From assembly GCA_024697625.1 (NCBI GenBank), contig JAILFJ010000046.1, positions 1-60,863 of the forward strand: DNA of 60,863 bases. The letters run 5' to 3'. The notes beneath the pieces are model-generated. The model saw only the letters and a list, made by a program, of their open reading frames with translations, did no database searches and was not told the DNA's origin. Positions 25,983-34,621 of this stretch are shown in pieces; within the stretch, counting starts at the first letter, position 1, and each line of letters opens with the position of its first letter. The translations under genes and the position numbers were made by a program. The DNA is from Oscillospiraceae bacterium (GTDB lineage: Bacteria; Bacillota; Clostridia; Oscillospirales; Oscillospiraceae).

Positions 25983-26887
25983 GCGTCAGTCTCTGCGGGA
26001 TCGGGCTCGACAATCCCGTGATCCCCGCCTCCGGCACCTTCGGCTACGGGTATGAGTTTGCCGAGCTCTATGACATCAACTGTCTCGGGACCTTCTCCTT
26101 CAAGGGCACCACGCTGCACAGCCGTCCCGGCAATCCCCTGCCGCGCATTGCGGAGACCGCTTCCGGGATGCTCAACGCCGTCGGGCTTCAGAACCCCGGC
26201 GTAGATCGGGTGATCAGCGAGGAGCTTCCGAAGCTTGCCGAATGCTTTCACAAGCCTGTCATTGCGAACGTCAGCGGCTTCTCGGTTGAGGAGTACGCCG
26301 AGGTATGCCGGCGCTTTGATGCCCAGCCCCAGGTCGGCTGGCTGGAGGTCAACGTGAGCTGTCCGAACGTGCACGACGGAGGCATGAGCTTCGGTACCGA
26401 GCCGAAGGCGGCAGCCGAGGTGACAAGGGCCGTCAGGGCTGTGACGTCAAAGCCCGTCATCATGAAGCTCTCCCCCAACGTCACGGATATCGTCGCCGTT
26501 GCCAAGGCCTGCGAGGACGCAGGCGCGGATGCGCTGAGTCTCATCAACACGCTGATGGGGATGCGCATCGATCTCAGGACCCGCAGGCCTGTCCTCGCGA
26601 ACAGGACCGGCGGTCTCTCCGGCCCCGCAGTCTTCCCCGTTGCGCTGCGCATGGTCTGGCAGGTCTCCCAGGCGGTCCGGATCCCCGTGATCGGTCTCGG
26701 CGGGATTCAGAGCGCCGAGGACGTGATCGAGATGATGCTGGCCGGGGCCAGCGCCGTACAGGTCGGCGCGGCAAATCTTGTCAATCCCTGCACCTGCCGG
26801 GACATCATCCGTGCCCTCCCGGGCACGATGGACCGGCTGCAGATCAACACCTTACAGGAAATCATAGGAGGAAGCCATGGCCAGTGA
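25970..26887 (+). CDS. pyrD: Dihydroorotate dehydrogenase B, catalytic subunit (class 1B)
   Basis: 305-residue FMN barrel that oxidises dihydroorotate to orotate. The active-site base of class 1 enzymes is the cysteine in EVNVSCPNVHDGG (about residue 130). The neighbouring PyrK identifies it as NAD-dependent class 1B. It overlaps pyrK by 13 bases and pyrF by 11. Confidence 0.96.
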   Translation: MGRLSVSLCGIGLDNPVIPASGTFGYGYEFAELYDINCLGTFSFKGTTLHSRPGNPLPRIAETASGMLNAVGLQNPGVDRVISEELPKLAECFHKPVIANVSGFSVEEYAEVCRRFDAQPQVGWLEVNVSCPNVHDGGMSFGTEPKAAAEVTRAVRAVTSKPVIMKLSPNVTDIVAVAKACEDAGADALSLINTLMGMRIDLRTRRPVLANRTGGLSGPAVFPVALRMVWQVSQAVRIPVIGLGGIQSAEDVIEMMLAGASAVQVGAANLVNPCTCRDIIRALPGTMDRLQINTLQEIIGGSHGQ

Positions 26888-27575
26888 CGTTATCATCGCC
26901 TGCGATTTTTCAGGCGCGGAGGAATGCCTCTCGTTTCTCGACCGCTTCACGGAGGAGAAGCCCTTTGTGAAGATCGGCATGGAGCTCTATTACGCCGAAG
27001 GGCCATCCATCGTGCGTGAACTCAAGCGGCGCGGACATAAGATTTTTCTCGACCTGAAGCTGCACGACATCCCGAACACCGTTCAGAAGGCCATGCGTGT
27101 GCTGTCGTATCTGGACACCGACATCGTGAATCTGCACGCCGCAGGCGGTTCGGTCATGATGAAGGCGGCGCTTGCAGGCCTGACCCGTCCGGACGGCAGC
27201 CGTCCGCTGCTGATCGCCGTCACCCAGCTCACCAGCACCGACCAAAAGCTCATGGAGTCCGAGCTGCTGATCGAAAAGCCGCTCGACGAGGTAGTGACAG
27301 CCTATGCCAGGAACGCCGCTGCCGCGGGGCTCGACGGTGTGGTGTGCTCCCCCCTCGAGGCGGGCAGGGTACACGCCTGCTGCGGCGCTGGCTTTCTGAC
27401 CGTGACGCCGGGCGTGCGCTTTTCCGGCGGAGACGTCGGCGACCAGAAGCGCGTTACCACGCCGGCCATGGCGCGGGAGCTCGGTTCGGACTACATTGTG
27501 GTGGGACGTGCCGTCACCGGCGACCCCGATCCGGTGGCTGCCTACAGACGCTGTGTAAAGGAGTTTTTGGAATGA
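26877..27575 (+). CDS. pyrF: Orotidine 5'-phosphate decarboxylase
   Basis: 232 residues. It decarboxylates OMP to UMP. The catalytic Asp-Lys-Asp signature is DLKLHDIPNTVQKA (about residues 59-72). GGAGG is 5 bases before the ATG. Start and stop overlap pyrD and pyrE. Confidence 0.96.
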   Translation: MASDVIIACDFSGAEECLSFLDRFTEEKPFVKIGMELYYAEGPSIVRELKRRGHKIFLDLKLHDIPNTVQKAMRVLSYLDTDIVNLHAAGGSVMMKAALAGLTRPDGSRPLLIAVTQLTSTDQKLMESELLIEKPLDEVVTAYARNAAAAGLDGVVCSPLEAGRVHACCGAGFLTVTPGVRFSGGDVGDQKRVTTPAMARELGSDYIVVGRAVTGDPDPVAAYRRCVKEFLE

Positions 27576-28210
27576 AAGAACAGATTGCACGTGATCTTCT
27601 CCGCATCGGGGCGGTCTTTTTCCGTCCGGACGAGCCCTTTCTCTGGGCCAGCGGCATCAAGAGCCCTGTCTACTGCGACAACCGCCTGACGCTGACCGCC
27701 CCTTCGGTGCGGGATGACGTTGAGAACGGCCTCGCCGCCCTGATCCGGGAGCACTATCCCCGGTGCGAGCTGCTGATGGGGACCTCTACCGCCGGGATTG
27801 CCCACGCCGCCATCACCGGCCATCTTCTGGGCCTGCCGATGGGATATGTCCGCTCCGGGAACAAGGATCACGGACGGCAGAACCGCATCGAAGGCCGGCT
27901 CGAGCCCGGACAGAAGGTCGTGGTTGTGGAGGATCTGATCTCCACCGGCGGCAGCGTGATTGAGGTTGTGGACGCGCTGCGCGAAGCGGGCGCAGACGTA
28001 CTCGGCATTGTGAGCATCTTCACCTACGGGATGAAAAAAGGCCTCGAGCGTCTCGCGGCCGCCGAAGTGGAAAACCACTCTCTCACCGATTTTGACTGTG
28101 TCGCCCGCATCGCTGCCGAGGAGGGTTACATCCGGCCTGACGATGTCAGAAGACTTCTGCTCTTCCGCGACAATCCTGCGGATGAGAGCTGGATCGGAGG
28201 GCAGCTTTGA
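27572..28210 (+). CDS. pyrE: Orotate phosphoribosyltransferase
   Basis: 212 residues. It joins orotate and PRPP to give OMP. The PRPP loop is [14 protein letters not shown] (about 111-124). The ATG at 27572 overlaps the pyrF stop (ATGA), with AAAGGAG upstream; a longer frame beginning inside pyrF was rejected. Confidence 0.96.
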   Translation: MKEQIARDLLRIGAVFFRPDEPFLWASGIKSPVYCDNRLTLTAPSVRDDVENGLAALIREHYPRCELLMGTSTAGIAHAAITGHLLGLPMGYVRSGNKDHGRQNRIEGRLEPGQKVVVVEDLISTGGSVIEVVDALREAGADVLGIVSIFTYGMKKGLERLAAAEVENHSLTDFDCVARIAAEEGYIRPDDVRRLLLFRDNPADESWIGGQL

Positions 28211-29133
28211 AACGCAGTCTGATTTCGATTCAGGATTTCTCCGTTGAGGAGCTGCAGGAGCTCATCGACACGGCGAACGACATCATCGCCCGTCCCGAGG
28301 CCTACAGCGAGTGCTGCAGGGGCAGGAAGCTTGCCACGCTGTTTTTTGAGCCCTCAACCCGCACGCGCCTCAGCTTTGAGGCGGCCATGCTGGAGCTGGG
28401 CGGTTCCGTGCTCGGCTTCTCCGAGGCGCAGAGCTCCTCCGCCGCGAAGGGCGAGAGCGTCGCCGACACCGCCAAGGTCATCTCCTGCTATGCCGACATC
28501 ATCGCCATACGTCACCCCAAGGAGGGCGCACCGCTGGTTGCGGCGATGAACGCCACCATCCCGGTCATCAACGCCGGCGACGGCGGGCACAACCATCCCA
28601 CGCAGACCCTGGCCGACCTGCTCACGATCCACCGCGAGAAAGGGCGCCTCAGCCATCTCACGGTCGGCGTCTGCGGAGACCTGAAGTTCGGCCGCACGGT
28701 GCACTCGCTGATCGCGGCGCTCAGCCGTTACGAGGATGTGCGCTTTGTCCTGATCTCACCGGAAGAGCTCAAGCTTCCGAGCTATGTAAAGAAGGAACTG
28801 CTGCGCGAGCGCGGCATCCCCTATACGCAGACCACCGATCTCGAGGCCGTCATGCCGGAGCTCGATATTCTCTACATGACCCGTGTACAGCGCGAGCGCT
28901 TCTTCAACGAAGAGGATTACCTCCGTCTCAAGGACAGCTATATCCTCACACCGGATAAGCTTGCAAACGCCCGGGACGATCTCTGCATCATGCATCCGCT
29001 CCCCCGCGTCAACGAGATCAGCGTCACCATTGACGACGATCCGCGCGCCTGCTATTTCAAGCAGGTGCTTTACGGGAAGTATATGCGCATGGCACTGATA
29101 CTGAAGCTGCTGAAGGAGAGTGGTAGTCTGTGA
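28207..29133 (+). CDS. pyrB: Aspartate carbamoyltransferase, catalytic chain
   Basis: 308 residues. It condenses carbamoyl phosphate with aspartate. The carbamoyl-phosphate site is [12 protein letters not shown] (about 49-60), with SAAKGES and HPLPR further on. It starts with TTG (28207), overlapping the pyrE stop, with GGAGGG 5 bases upstream. It overlaps pyrI, so this is the E. coli-like allosteric two-chain enzyme, not the unregulated Bacillus form. Confidence 0.96.
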   Translation: MKRSLISIQDFSVEELQELIDTANDIIARPEAYSECCRGRKLATLFFEPSTRTRLSFEAAMLELGGSVLGFSEAQSSSAAKGESVADTAKVISCYADIIAIRHPKEGAPLVAAMNATIPVINAGDGGHNHPTQTLADLLTIHREKGRLSHLTVGVCGDLKFGRTVHSLIAALSRYEDVRFVLISPEELKLPSYVKKELLRERGIPYTQTTDLEAVMPELDILYMTRVQRERFFNEEDYLRLKDSYILTPDKLANARDDLCIMHPLPRVNEISVTIDDDPRACYFKQVLYGKYMRMALILKLLKESGSL

Positions 29134-29546
29134 ATATCGACGCGATTCAGAACGGCATTGTCATCGATCACATCAGCGCCGGCAGGAGTTTACGGCTCTA
29201 TGAGCTGCTCGGGCTTGAGAAGCTCGACTGTTCGGTAGCGATCATCAAGAACGCCCACAGCGAAAAGCGCGGGAAGAAGGACATCATCAAGATCGACGCC
29301 GATATCCCGGTCAACCTGGACGTGATCGGCTACGTGGATCCCGGCGTCAGCGTAAACCTGATCCGTGACGGCGTCCTTGTCGAGAAAAAGACCATCGACA
29401 TGCCCGAGACGCTGACCAACGTGATCTTCTGCCGGAACCCCCGCTGCATCTGCTCCACCGAGCAGGAGCTGAATCATGTTTTCAAGCTCACTGACCGGAA
29501 GAACAAGGTCTACCGCTGCCTGTACTGTGAAACGAAGGCAACCTGA
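29130..29546 (+). CDS. pyrI: Aspartate carbamoyltransferase, regulatory chain
   Basis: 138 residues. An N-terminal nucleotide-binding domain is followed by a zinc domain with CRNPRC and CLYC cysteine pairs near the end. It confers CTP/ATP control on PyrB. It starts with GTG at 29130, overlapping the pyrB stop; AAGGAG lies upstream. It is the last pyrimidine gene; purE follows only 26 bases later, with no terminator between. Confidence 0.96.
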   Translation: MNIDAIQNGIVIDHISAGRSLRLYELLGLEKLDCSVAIIKNAHSEKRGKKDIIKIDADIPVNLDVIGYVDPGVSVNLIRDGVLVEKKTIDMPETLTNVIFCRNPRCICSTEQELNHVFKLTDRKNKVYRCLYCETKAT

Positions 29547-29564
29547 ATCTGACAGGAGGAGAAC

Positions 29565-29576
29565 ATGGAAGAATGA
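29565..29576 (+). CDS. Possible three-codon leader ORF (Met-Glu-Glu) overlapping the purE start
   Basis: AGGAGG (29554-29559) lies 5 bases before ATG-GAA-GAA-TGA, and the TGA overlaps the purE ATG as ATGA. For purE itself the same ribosome site would be 13 bases away, longer than usual. Ribosomes may therefore load on the tiny frame and restart at purE. It could equally be chance. Confidence 0.35.
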   Translation: MEE

Positions 29577-30061
29577 AAAAAGTCGGTATCGTCATGGGCA
29601 GCGACAGCGATCTGCCCGTCATTGAAAAAGCGGTCAGGATCCTGCGCGAGCTTGAGATTCCCTTTGAAGCCCACGTCTACTCCGCGCACCGGACCCCCGA
29701 GGAGGCGCGGAGCTTTGCCCTCAGCGCCCGGGACAGCGGCTTCGGCGTCATGATCGCCGCGGCCGGCATGGCCGCTCATCTGGCCGGCGCTGTCGCCGCC
29801 AACACGACCCTCCCGGTCATCGGTCTCCCCTGCAAGGGGCCCGCACTGGACGGTCTGGACGCGCTGCTCTCCACGGTGCAGATGCCCTCGGGCATCCCTG
29901 TGGCGACCGTCGGTGTGAATAACGGCGCCAACGCCGCGCTACTCGCCGCCGAGATTCTTGCGGTGGAGGATGCGAAGCTCGCCTCCCGCCTCGCCGAGAG
30001 GCGCCGCCGGGAAGCCGCCGCCGTGCTCGAGAAGGACGCGGGCCTTGCCGCAAGGCTCTGA
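29573..30061 (+). CDS. purE: 5-(carboxyamino)imidazole ribonucleotide mutase
   Basis: 162 residues, class I PurE fold: [13 protein letters not shown] at the N terminus, SAHRTPEEA (catalytic His) and [11 protein letters not shown]. It converts N5-CAIR to CAIR. The usual partner PurK is not in the window. It is the first purine gene, fused transcriptionally to the pyrimidine block. The start is the ATG at 29573. Confidence 0.95.
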   Translation: MKKVGIVMGSDSDLPVIEKAVRILRELEIPFEAHVYSAHRTPEEARSFALSARDSGFGVMIAAAGMAAHLAGAVAANTTLPVIGLPCKGPALDGLDALLSTVQMPSGIPVATVGVNNGANAALLAAEILAVEDAKLASRLAERRRREAAAVLEKDAGLAARL

Positions 30062-30129
30062 GCGCGGCCCGGGCAGATTCATCTCTCATATTCAGGAATA
30101 CAACAATTCATCAAAGGAGATTGCATATC

Positions 30130-30816
30130 ATGGAAAAAAAGCTCATCTATACCGGTAAGACCAAAAACGTCTACGCCCTCGACAACGGTCATTATCTGCT
30201 CCGGTTCAAGGACGACTGCACCGGCAAAGACGGCGTGTTCGACCCCGGCGAGAACTCTGTCGGCCTCACCATCGACGGCGTAGGCGACGTCAATCTCCGC
30301 ATGTCCGTATACTTCTTTGAGAAGATCAACGCCGCGGGCATCCGCACGCATTTTGTCAGTGCCGATCTTCAGGACACCACCATGGAGGTTCTGCCCGCCA
30401 GAGTCTTCGGGCACGGGCTCGAGGTCATCTGCCGTTACAAGGCTGTCGGATCCTTCCTGCGCCGCTACGGTGAATATATTGAGGAGGGCGCCGATCTGCC
30501 CGCCTATGTGGAAATGACCTTCAAGAACGACGAGAAGGGCGATCCGCTCGTCACAAAGGACGGTCTCATCGTGCTCGGCGTCATGACCGGCGAGCAGTAC
30601 GACGAGATCAGGGACATGACCCAGAAGATCACCCGGATCGTCGCGGACGAGATGGCCGCACGCGGCCTCGTGCTCTACGATATCAAGTTCGAGTACGGCT
30701 ATGACGCCGACGGAAGGGTCATGCTGATCGACGAGATCGCTTCCGGCAACATGCGTGTCTACAAGGACGGGAAGTACATCGATCCGATGACCCTCGCCGG
30801 CCTCTTCTTTGCATAA
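30130..30816 (+). CDS. purC: SAICAR synthetase
   Basis: 228 residues. It joins CAIR and aspartate using [14 protein letters not shown] is the N-terminal nucleotide loop; the C-terminal [15 protein letters not shown] is of the family type. AGGAG lies about 10 bases before the ATG at 30130. Its stop overlaps the purF start (TAATG). The 68-base gap before it is the largest break between pyrC and purN apart from the 76-base gap before purN, and shows no clear promoter. Confidence 0.95.
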   Translation: MEKKLIYTGKTKNVYALDNGHYLLRFKDDCTGKDGVFDPGENSVGLTIDGVGDVNLRMSVYFFEKINAAGIRTHFVSADLQDTTMEVLPARVFGHGLEVICRYKAVGSFLRRYGEYIEEGADLPAYVEMTFKNDEKGDPLVTKDGLIVLGVMTGEQYDEIRDMTQKITRIVADEMAARGLVLYDIKFEYGYDADGRVMLIDEIASGNMRVYKDGKYIDPMTLAGLFFA

Positions 30817-32240
30817 TGGGCGGTTTCTTCGGTGCGGTTTCGCACCGCGACATCGTTCTGGACGTCTTCTTCGGCACCGACTACCACAGCCACCTCGGCA
30901 CCCGCAGCGCAGGCATGGCGGTCTGGAGTCCGGAGGGGGAGTGTACGCGGGAGATCCATTCCATCGCGAACATCCCCTTCCGCACCCGGTTTGAGAAGGA
31001 CCTGCCCGATTTTGCCGGCAACATCGGGATCGGCTGCATCAGCGACACCGATCCCCAGCCCCTGCTGGTACGCTCCCATCTCGGGCTCTACGCAATCACG
31101 ACCGTCGGTCAGATCAACAACGCCGAGTCGCTGGTCAACACCTATTTCTCCGACCACGGCCACCAGTTCATGGCCATGGGCTCGGGCCGGGTCAATACGA
31201 CGGAGCTTGTCGCGGCACTGATCAACGAGTGTGAGAGCCTGCACGAGGGCATTCTCCACGCCCAGGCGCTGATCGACGGCTCGCTCTCGGTCCTGCTCAT
31301 GACCTCCGATGGCTCGATCATCGCCGGCCGTGACCGCTACGGCCGGCTCCCGATCCTGCTCGGCCGGGATGCGGACGGCTACTGCGTGTCCTTTGAATCC
31401 TTCGCCTACCAGAAGCTCGGCTATCAGACGGCTTACGAGCTCGGTCCCGCCGAGATTCTGCGCATCAGCGCCGACGGCTTTGAGGTGCTCTCCCCGGCGG
31501 GCAGGGACATGAAGATCTGTGCCTTTCTCTGGACCTACTACGGGTATCCGAACTCCAATTACGAGGGTGTAAACGTCGAAATCATGCGTATGCGCAACGG
31601 CGAGGTCATGGCCCGCGACGAAGTGGCGCACGGCAGCCTGCCGAAGGTGGACTACGTGGCCGGGGTTCCGGACTCGGGCGTCCCCCATGCGATCGGCTAC
31701 GCCAACCGCTGCGGCAAGCCCTTTGCCCGTCCCTTTGTCAAATACACCCCGACCTGGCCCCGCTCCTTCATGCCCTCCCGCCAGTCCATGCGCGACCAGG
31801 TCGCCAAGATGAAGCAGATCCCCGTACCCGAGCTGATCGAGGGAAAGAAGCTTCTGTTTGTCGACGATTCCATCGTCCGCGGCACCCAGCTTCAGAGCAC
31901 GGTGGAGTTTCTCTATGAATCCGGCGCCGCCGAGGTACATATGCGCTCAGCCTGTCCGCCGGTCATGTATGCCTGCAAGTACCTCAATTTTTCGCGAAAC
32001 AACTCCGACATGGACCTTCTCGCACGGCGTGTCGTCCGCGAGCTGGAGGGTGAGGACGGCGAGAAGCATCTCGAGGAATATGCCGACTCTTCCACCGAGC
32101 GCGGCCAGTGCCTGCTGCACGCGATCTGCGACCGGCTCGGCTTTGACTCGCTGGGCTATCAGTCTCTGAACGGTCTGCTGGAGGCCATCGGCATCGACCC
32201 GGAGAAGGTCTGCACCTACTGCTGGAACGGGAAAGAATAA
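30816..32240 (+). CDS. purF: Amidophosphoribosyltransferase-like protein lacking the N-terminal cysteine
   Basis: 474 residues with the two-domain PurF build. The N-terminal half resembles an Ntn glutaminase, the C-terminal half is a phosphoribosyltransferase with PRPP loop LLFVDDSIVRGTQLQ (about 346-360). PurF makes phosphoribosylamine from PRPP and glutamine using the cysteine exposed after Met removal. Here the protein reads MGGFFGAVS, with glycine in that place, and no alternative start gives a cysteine because purC ends immediately upstream. It may use free ammonia, obtain it from a partner, or have another role. Its position in the pur array argues that it is functional. Confidence 0.85.
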   Translation: MGGFFGAVSHRDIVLDVFFGTDYHSHLGTRSAGMAVWSPEGECTREIHSIANIPFRTRFEKDLPDFAGNIGIGCISDTDPQPLLVRSHLGLYAITTVGQINNAESLVNTYFSDHGHQFMAMGSGRVNTTELVAALINECESLHEGILHAQALIDGSLSVLLMTSDGSIIAGRDRYGRLPILLGRDADGYCVSFESFAYQKLGYQTAYELGPAEILRISADGFEVLSPAGRDMKICAFLWTYYGYPNSNYEGVNVEIMRMRNGEVMARDEVAHGSLPKVDYVAGVPDSGVPHAIGYANRCGKPFARPFVKYTPTWPRSFMPSRQSMRDQVAKMKQIPVPELIEGKKLLFVDDSIVRGTQLQSTVEFLYESGAAEVHMRSACPPVMYACKYLNFSRNNSDMDLLARRVVRELEGEDGEKHLEEYADSSTERGQCLLHAICDRLGFDSLGYQSLNGLLEAIGIDPEKVCTYCWNGKE

Positions 32241-32254
32241 AGGAGCTACAGAAC

Positions 32255-33292
32255 ATGGAACACTCTCACTCCGCGTCCTATGCCGCTGCCGGTGTGAATA
32301 TCGAGGCCGGGTACGAGGGCGTGCGCCTCATGAAAAAACACGTCGAGCGCACCTTCATCCCCGGTGTCGTTTCTGAACTCGGCGGTTTCGGGGGGCTCTT
32401 CGCTCCGTCCTTTGCCGGGATGCGCGAGCCCGTGCTGGTCTCCGGCACCGACGGCGTCGGCACCAAGCAGCGCATCGCCCAGCTTCTGGACCGTCATGAC
32501 ACAGTGGGGATCGACTGTGTGGCAATGTGTGTGAACGACATTGTCTGCTGCGGGGCGAAGCCTCTCTTTTTCCTCGACTACATCGCCATCGGAAAAAACG
32601 ATCCGGAAAAGGTCGCCTCTCTGGTCGCAGGCGTGGCCGAGGGCTGTGTGCGCGCCGGCTGTGCGCTGATCGGCGGGGAGACCGCCGAGCACCCCGGCAC
32701 CATGCGGCCGGACGATTACGATCTCGCCGGATTCTCCGTCGGGCTCGTCGACAGGCCGGACATTCTCGACAAGGACTCCGTCCGCCCGGGCGATCTGATC
32801 CTCGCCCTGCCATCGAGCGGCATCCACTCCAACGGCTACTCCCTCGTGCGCAAGGTTTTTGATGTGGAGCATGCCGACCTCGGCCGGACCGTCCCGGAGC
32901 TCGGGACAAGCCTCGGCGAAGCCCTTCTCACCCCCACCTGCATCTACGTCCGTCCCGTTCTGGCTGCGATCCGCGCCTCTGAGGTACACGGCGTCAGCCA
33001 CATCACCGGCGGCGGGTTCTACGAGAACATCCCCCGCTCTGTTCCGGAAGGTCTCTGTGCCGTGATTGAGAAGGCCGCCGTGCGCGTACCGCCGATTTTT
33101 GACCTGATCCGGAAGCTCGGCGGCATCCCGGAACGCGATATGTTCAACACCTTCAACATGGGTGTCGGCATGAGCCTGATCGTCTCGCGCGAGAGCGCCG
33201 ACGCCGCTCTTGAGGCGCTGCGCGCCGCGGGTACGGAGGCTTATGTGCTCGGCGAGATCCGCCGGGGCGAGGACAGGGTATGTCTGCTGTAA
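32255..33292 (+). CDS. purM: Phosphoribosylformylglycinamidine cyclo-ligase (AIR synthetase)
   Basis: 345 residues. It closes the imidazole ring of FGAM with ATP. It shows SYAAAGVNIEAG, SGTDGVGTKQRIA, CALIGGETAEHPG and HITGGGFYENIPR, all typical of PurM. It follows purF by 14 bases. The 76-base gap after it is GC-rich and holds no visible signal beyond the purN ribosome site. Confidence 0.96.
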   Translation: MEHSHSASYAAAGVNIEAGYEGVRLMKKHVERTFIPGVVSELGGFGGLFAPSFAGMREPVLVSGTDGVGTKQRIAQLLDRHDTVGIDCVAMCVNDIVCCGAKPLFFLDYIAIGKNDPEKVASLVAGVAEGCVRAGCALIGGETAEHPGTMRPDDYDLAGFSVGLVDRPDILDKDSVRPGDLILALPSSGIHSNGYSLVRKVFDVEHADLGRTVPELGTSLGEALLTPTCIYVRPVLAAIRASEVHGVSHITGGGFYENIPRSVPEGLCAVIEKAAVRVPPIFDLIRKLGGIPERDMFNTFNMGVGMSLIVSRESADAALEALRAAGTEAYVLGEIRRGEDRVCLL

Positions 33293-33368
33293 AGGCGCCG
33301 CGTTCCGCGGCCGCAGCTGTCGGGAAGCCCGTTCCGGCGGCTCAGCCTCTGAAGGGAGCGGAGGGCGT

Positions 33369-33989
33369 ATGAACAGAATCAGAATCGCCGTGCTGGTCTC
33401 CGGCGGCGGCACCAATCTCCAGGCGCTGATCGATGCGCAGGCCGCCGGGCTCCTGCACAGCGGCGAGCTCAGGCTCGTCATATCGAACCGGCCGGACGCC
33501 TATGCCCTCACGCGCGCAGAGCGCGCCGGTCTCGAGGCACTGACAATCCGCCTCGCCGACTGCGGCGGCCAGGAGGGCTTCGAGACTGCGCTGACAGAGG
33601 CGCTCAGAGCCCGCGGGATCGAGCTCATTGTGCTCGCAGGCTTCATGAACATCCTCTCCGCCCGGTTCATCGGACAGTATCCGAAGCGCATCATCAACAT
33701 CCATCCCTCGCTGATCCCTTCCTTCTGCGGTAAAGGTTTTTACGGTCTGAAGGTACACGAGGCGGCGCTCCGGTACGGCGTCAAGGTCACCGGCGCAACC
33801 GTCCACTATGTCAACGAGATTCCCGACGGCGGGCAGATTATTCTGCAGGAGCCCGTCAGGGTTCTGCCCGGCGACACCCCGGAACGTCTCCAGCGGCGCG
33901 TCATGGAGCAGGCGGAGTGGCGTATACTCCCCGAGGCTGCCGAACTGGTATCCGCGGAGATCCTGAAAGACAAGGAGAGAATAAAATGA
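33369..33989 (+). CDS. purN: Phosphoribosylglycinamide formyltransferase (10-formyl-THF dependent)
   Basis: 206 residues. VLVSGGGTNLQALID at the N terminus, FMNILSARFI and NIHPSLIPSFCGKGFYG (catalytic Asn-His) mark GAR transformylase. It uses 10-formyl-THF made by Fhs/FolD at 9-12 kb. The ATG at 33369 follows GGGAGCGGAGGG. Its stop overlaps purO as ATGA. purN before purO-purH groups the formyl-transfer steps. Confidence 0.95.
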   Translation: MNRIRIAVLVSGGGTNLQALIDAQAAGLLHSGELRLVISNRPDAYALTRAERAGLEALTIRLADCGGQEGFETALTEALRARGIELIVLAGFMNILSARFIGQYPKRIINIHPSLIPSFCGKGFYGLKVHEAALRYGVKVTGATVHYVNEIPDGGQIILQEPVRVLPGDTPERLQRRVMEQAEWRILPEAAELVSAEILKDKERIK

Positions 33990-34618
33990 CTGATTTTCTG
34001 GAATTTCTGAGAAACACTTCCTATCCCGGCAGGGGCATTGCCGTCGGCAGAAACCGGGTCTATTACTTCATCATGGGGCGCAGCGAGAACAGCCGCAACC
34101 GCATCTTTTCCCTGACCGAGGACGGGATCCGTACCGAGGCCTATGACCCTGCGAAGCTGACCGACCCGAGTCTCATCATCTACCATCCCGTACGCCGGAC
34201 AGAAAACTGCCTCATTGTCACAAACGGCGACCAGACCGACACCATCCGCGAGATGGGCGACTTTAGAGCTGCGCTCGCGACCCGCGAGTACGAACCGGAC
34301 GAGCCGAACTGGACCCCCCGCATCTCCGCCATCCTCAACGCCGACGGCAGCTTCTCGCTCTCCGTCCTCAAGCGCGTGGACGGACGCTGCCTGCGCTGTA
34401 CCTACGATTATGAAGGCTGTGATGACGGCAGGGGCTACTTTATCAGCACCTATCAGGGCGACGGCAGCCCGCTGCCGAGCTTTGCAGGCGAGCCCATGGC
34501 AATCGACATGCCCGAGCCGGAGCAGGTCTGGGAGGCGCTCAATTACGACAACAAGGTCTCGCTCTACACCAACGTCAGCGGCGAAGTCAGACTTTTCAAC
34601 AAACATCTGGGAGACTGA
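33986..34618 (+). CDS. purO: Archaeal-type IMP cyclohydrolase (PurO-like)
   Basis: 210 residues resembling the PurO family (IMP_cyclohyd), which closes the ring of FAICAR to form IMP. Most bacteria do this with the N-terminal domain of bifunctional PurH. Motifs include SYPGRGIAVGRN at the N terminus and TGDQTDTIRE-like NGDQTDTIRE in the middle. It lies directly before a stand-alone AICAR transformylase that lacks exactly this domain, which supports the call. It overlaps the purN stop by 4 bases. Confidence 0.88.
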   Translation: MTDFLEFLRNTSYPGRGIAVGRNRVYYFIMGRSENSRNRIFSLTEDGIRTEAYDPAKLTDPSLIIYHPVRRTENCLIVTNGDQTDTIREMGDFRAALATREYEPDEPNWTPRISAILNADGSFSLSVLKRVDGRCLRCTYDYEGCDDGRGYFISTYQGDGSPLPSFAGEPMAIDMPEPEQVWEALNYDNKVSLYTNVSGEVRLFNKHLGD

Positions 34619-34621
34619 ATC

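Noticed and set aside
30062-30129. Purine or PRPP riboswitch ahead of the purine genes
   Set aside because: The gaps at 29547-29572 and 30062-30129 are too short and show no conserved aptamer or terminator.
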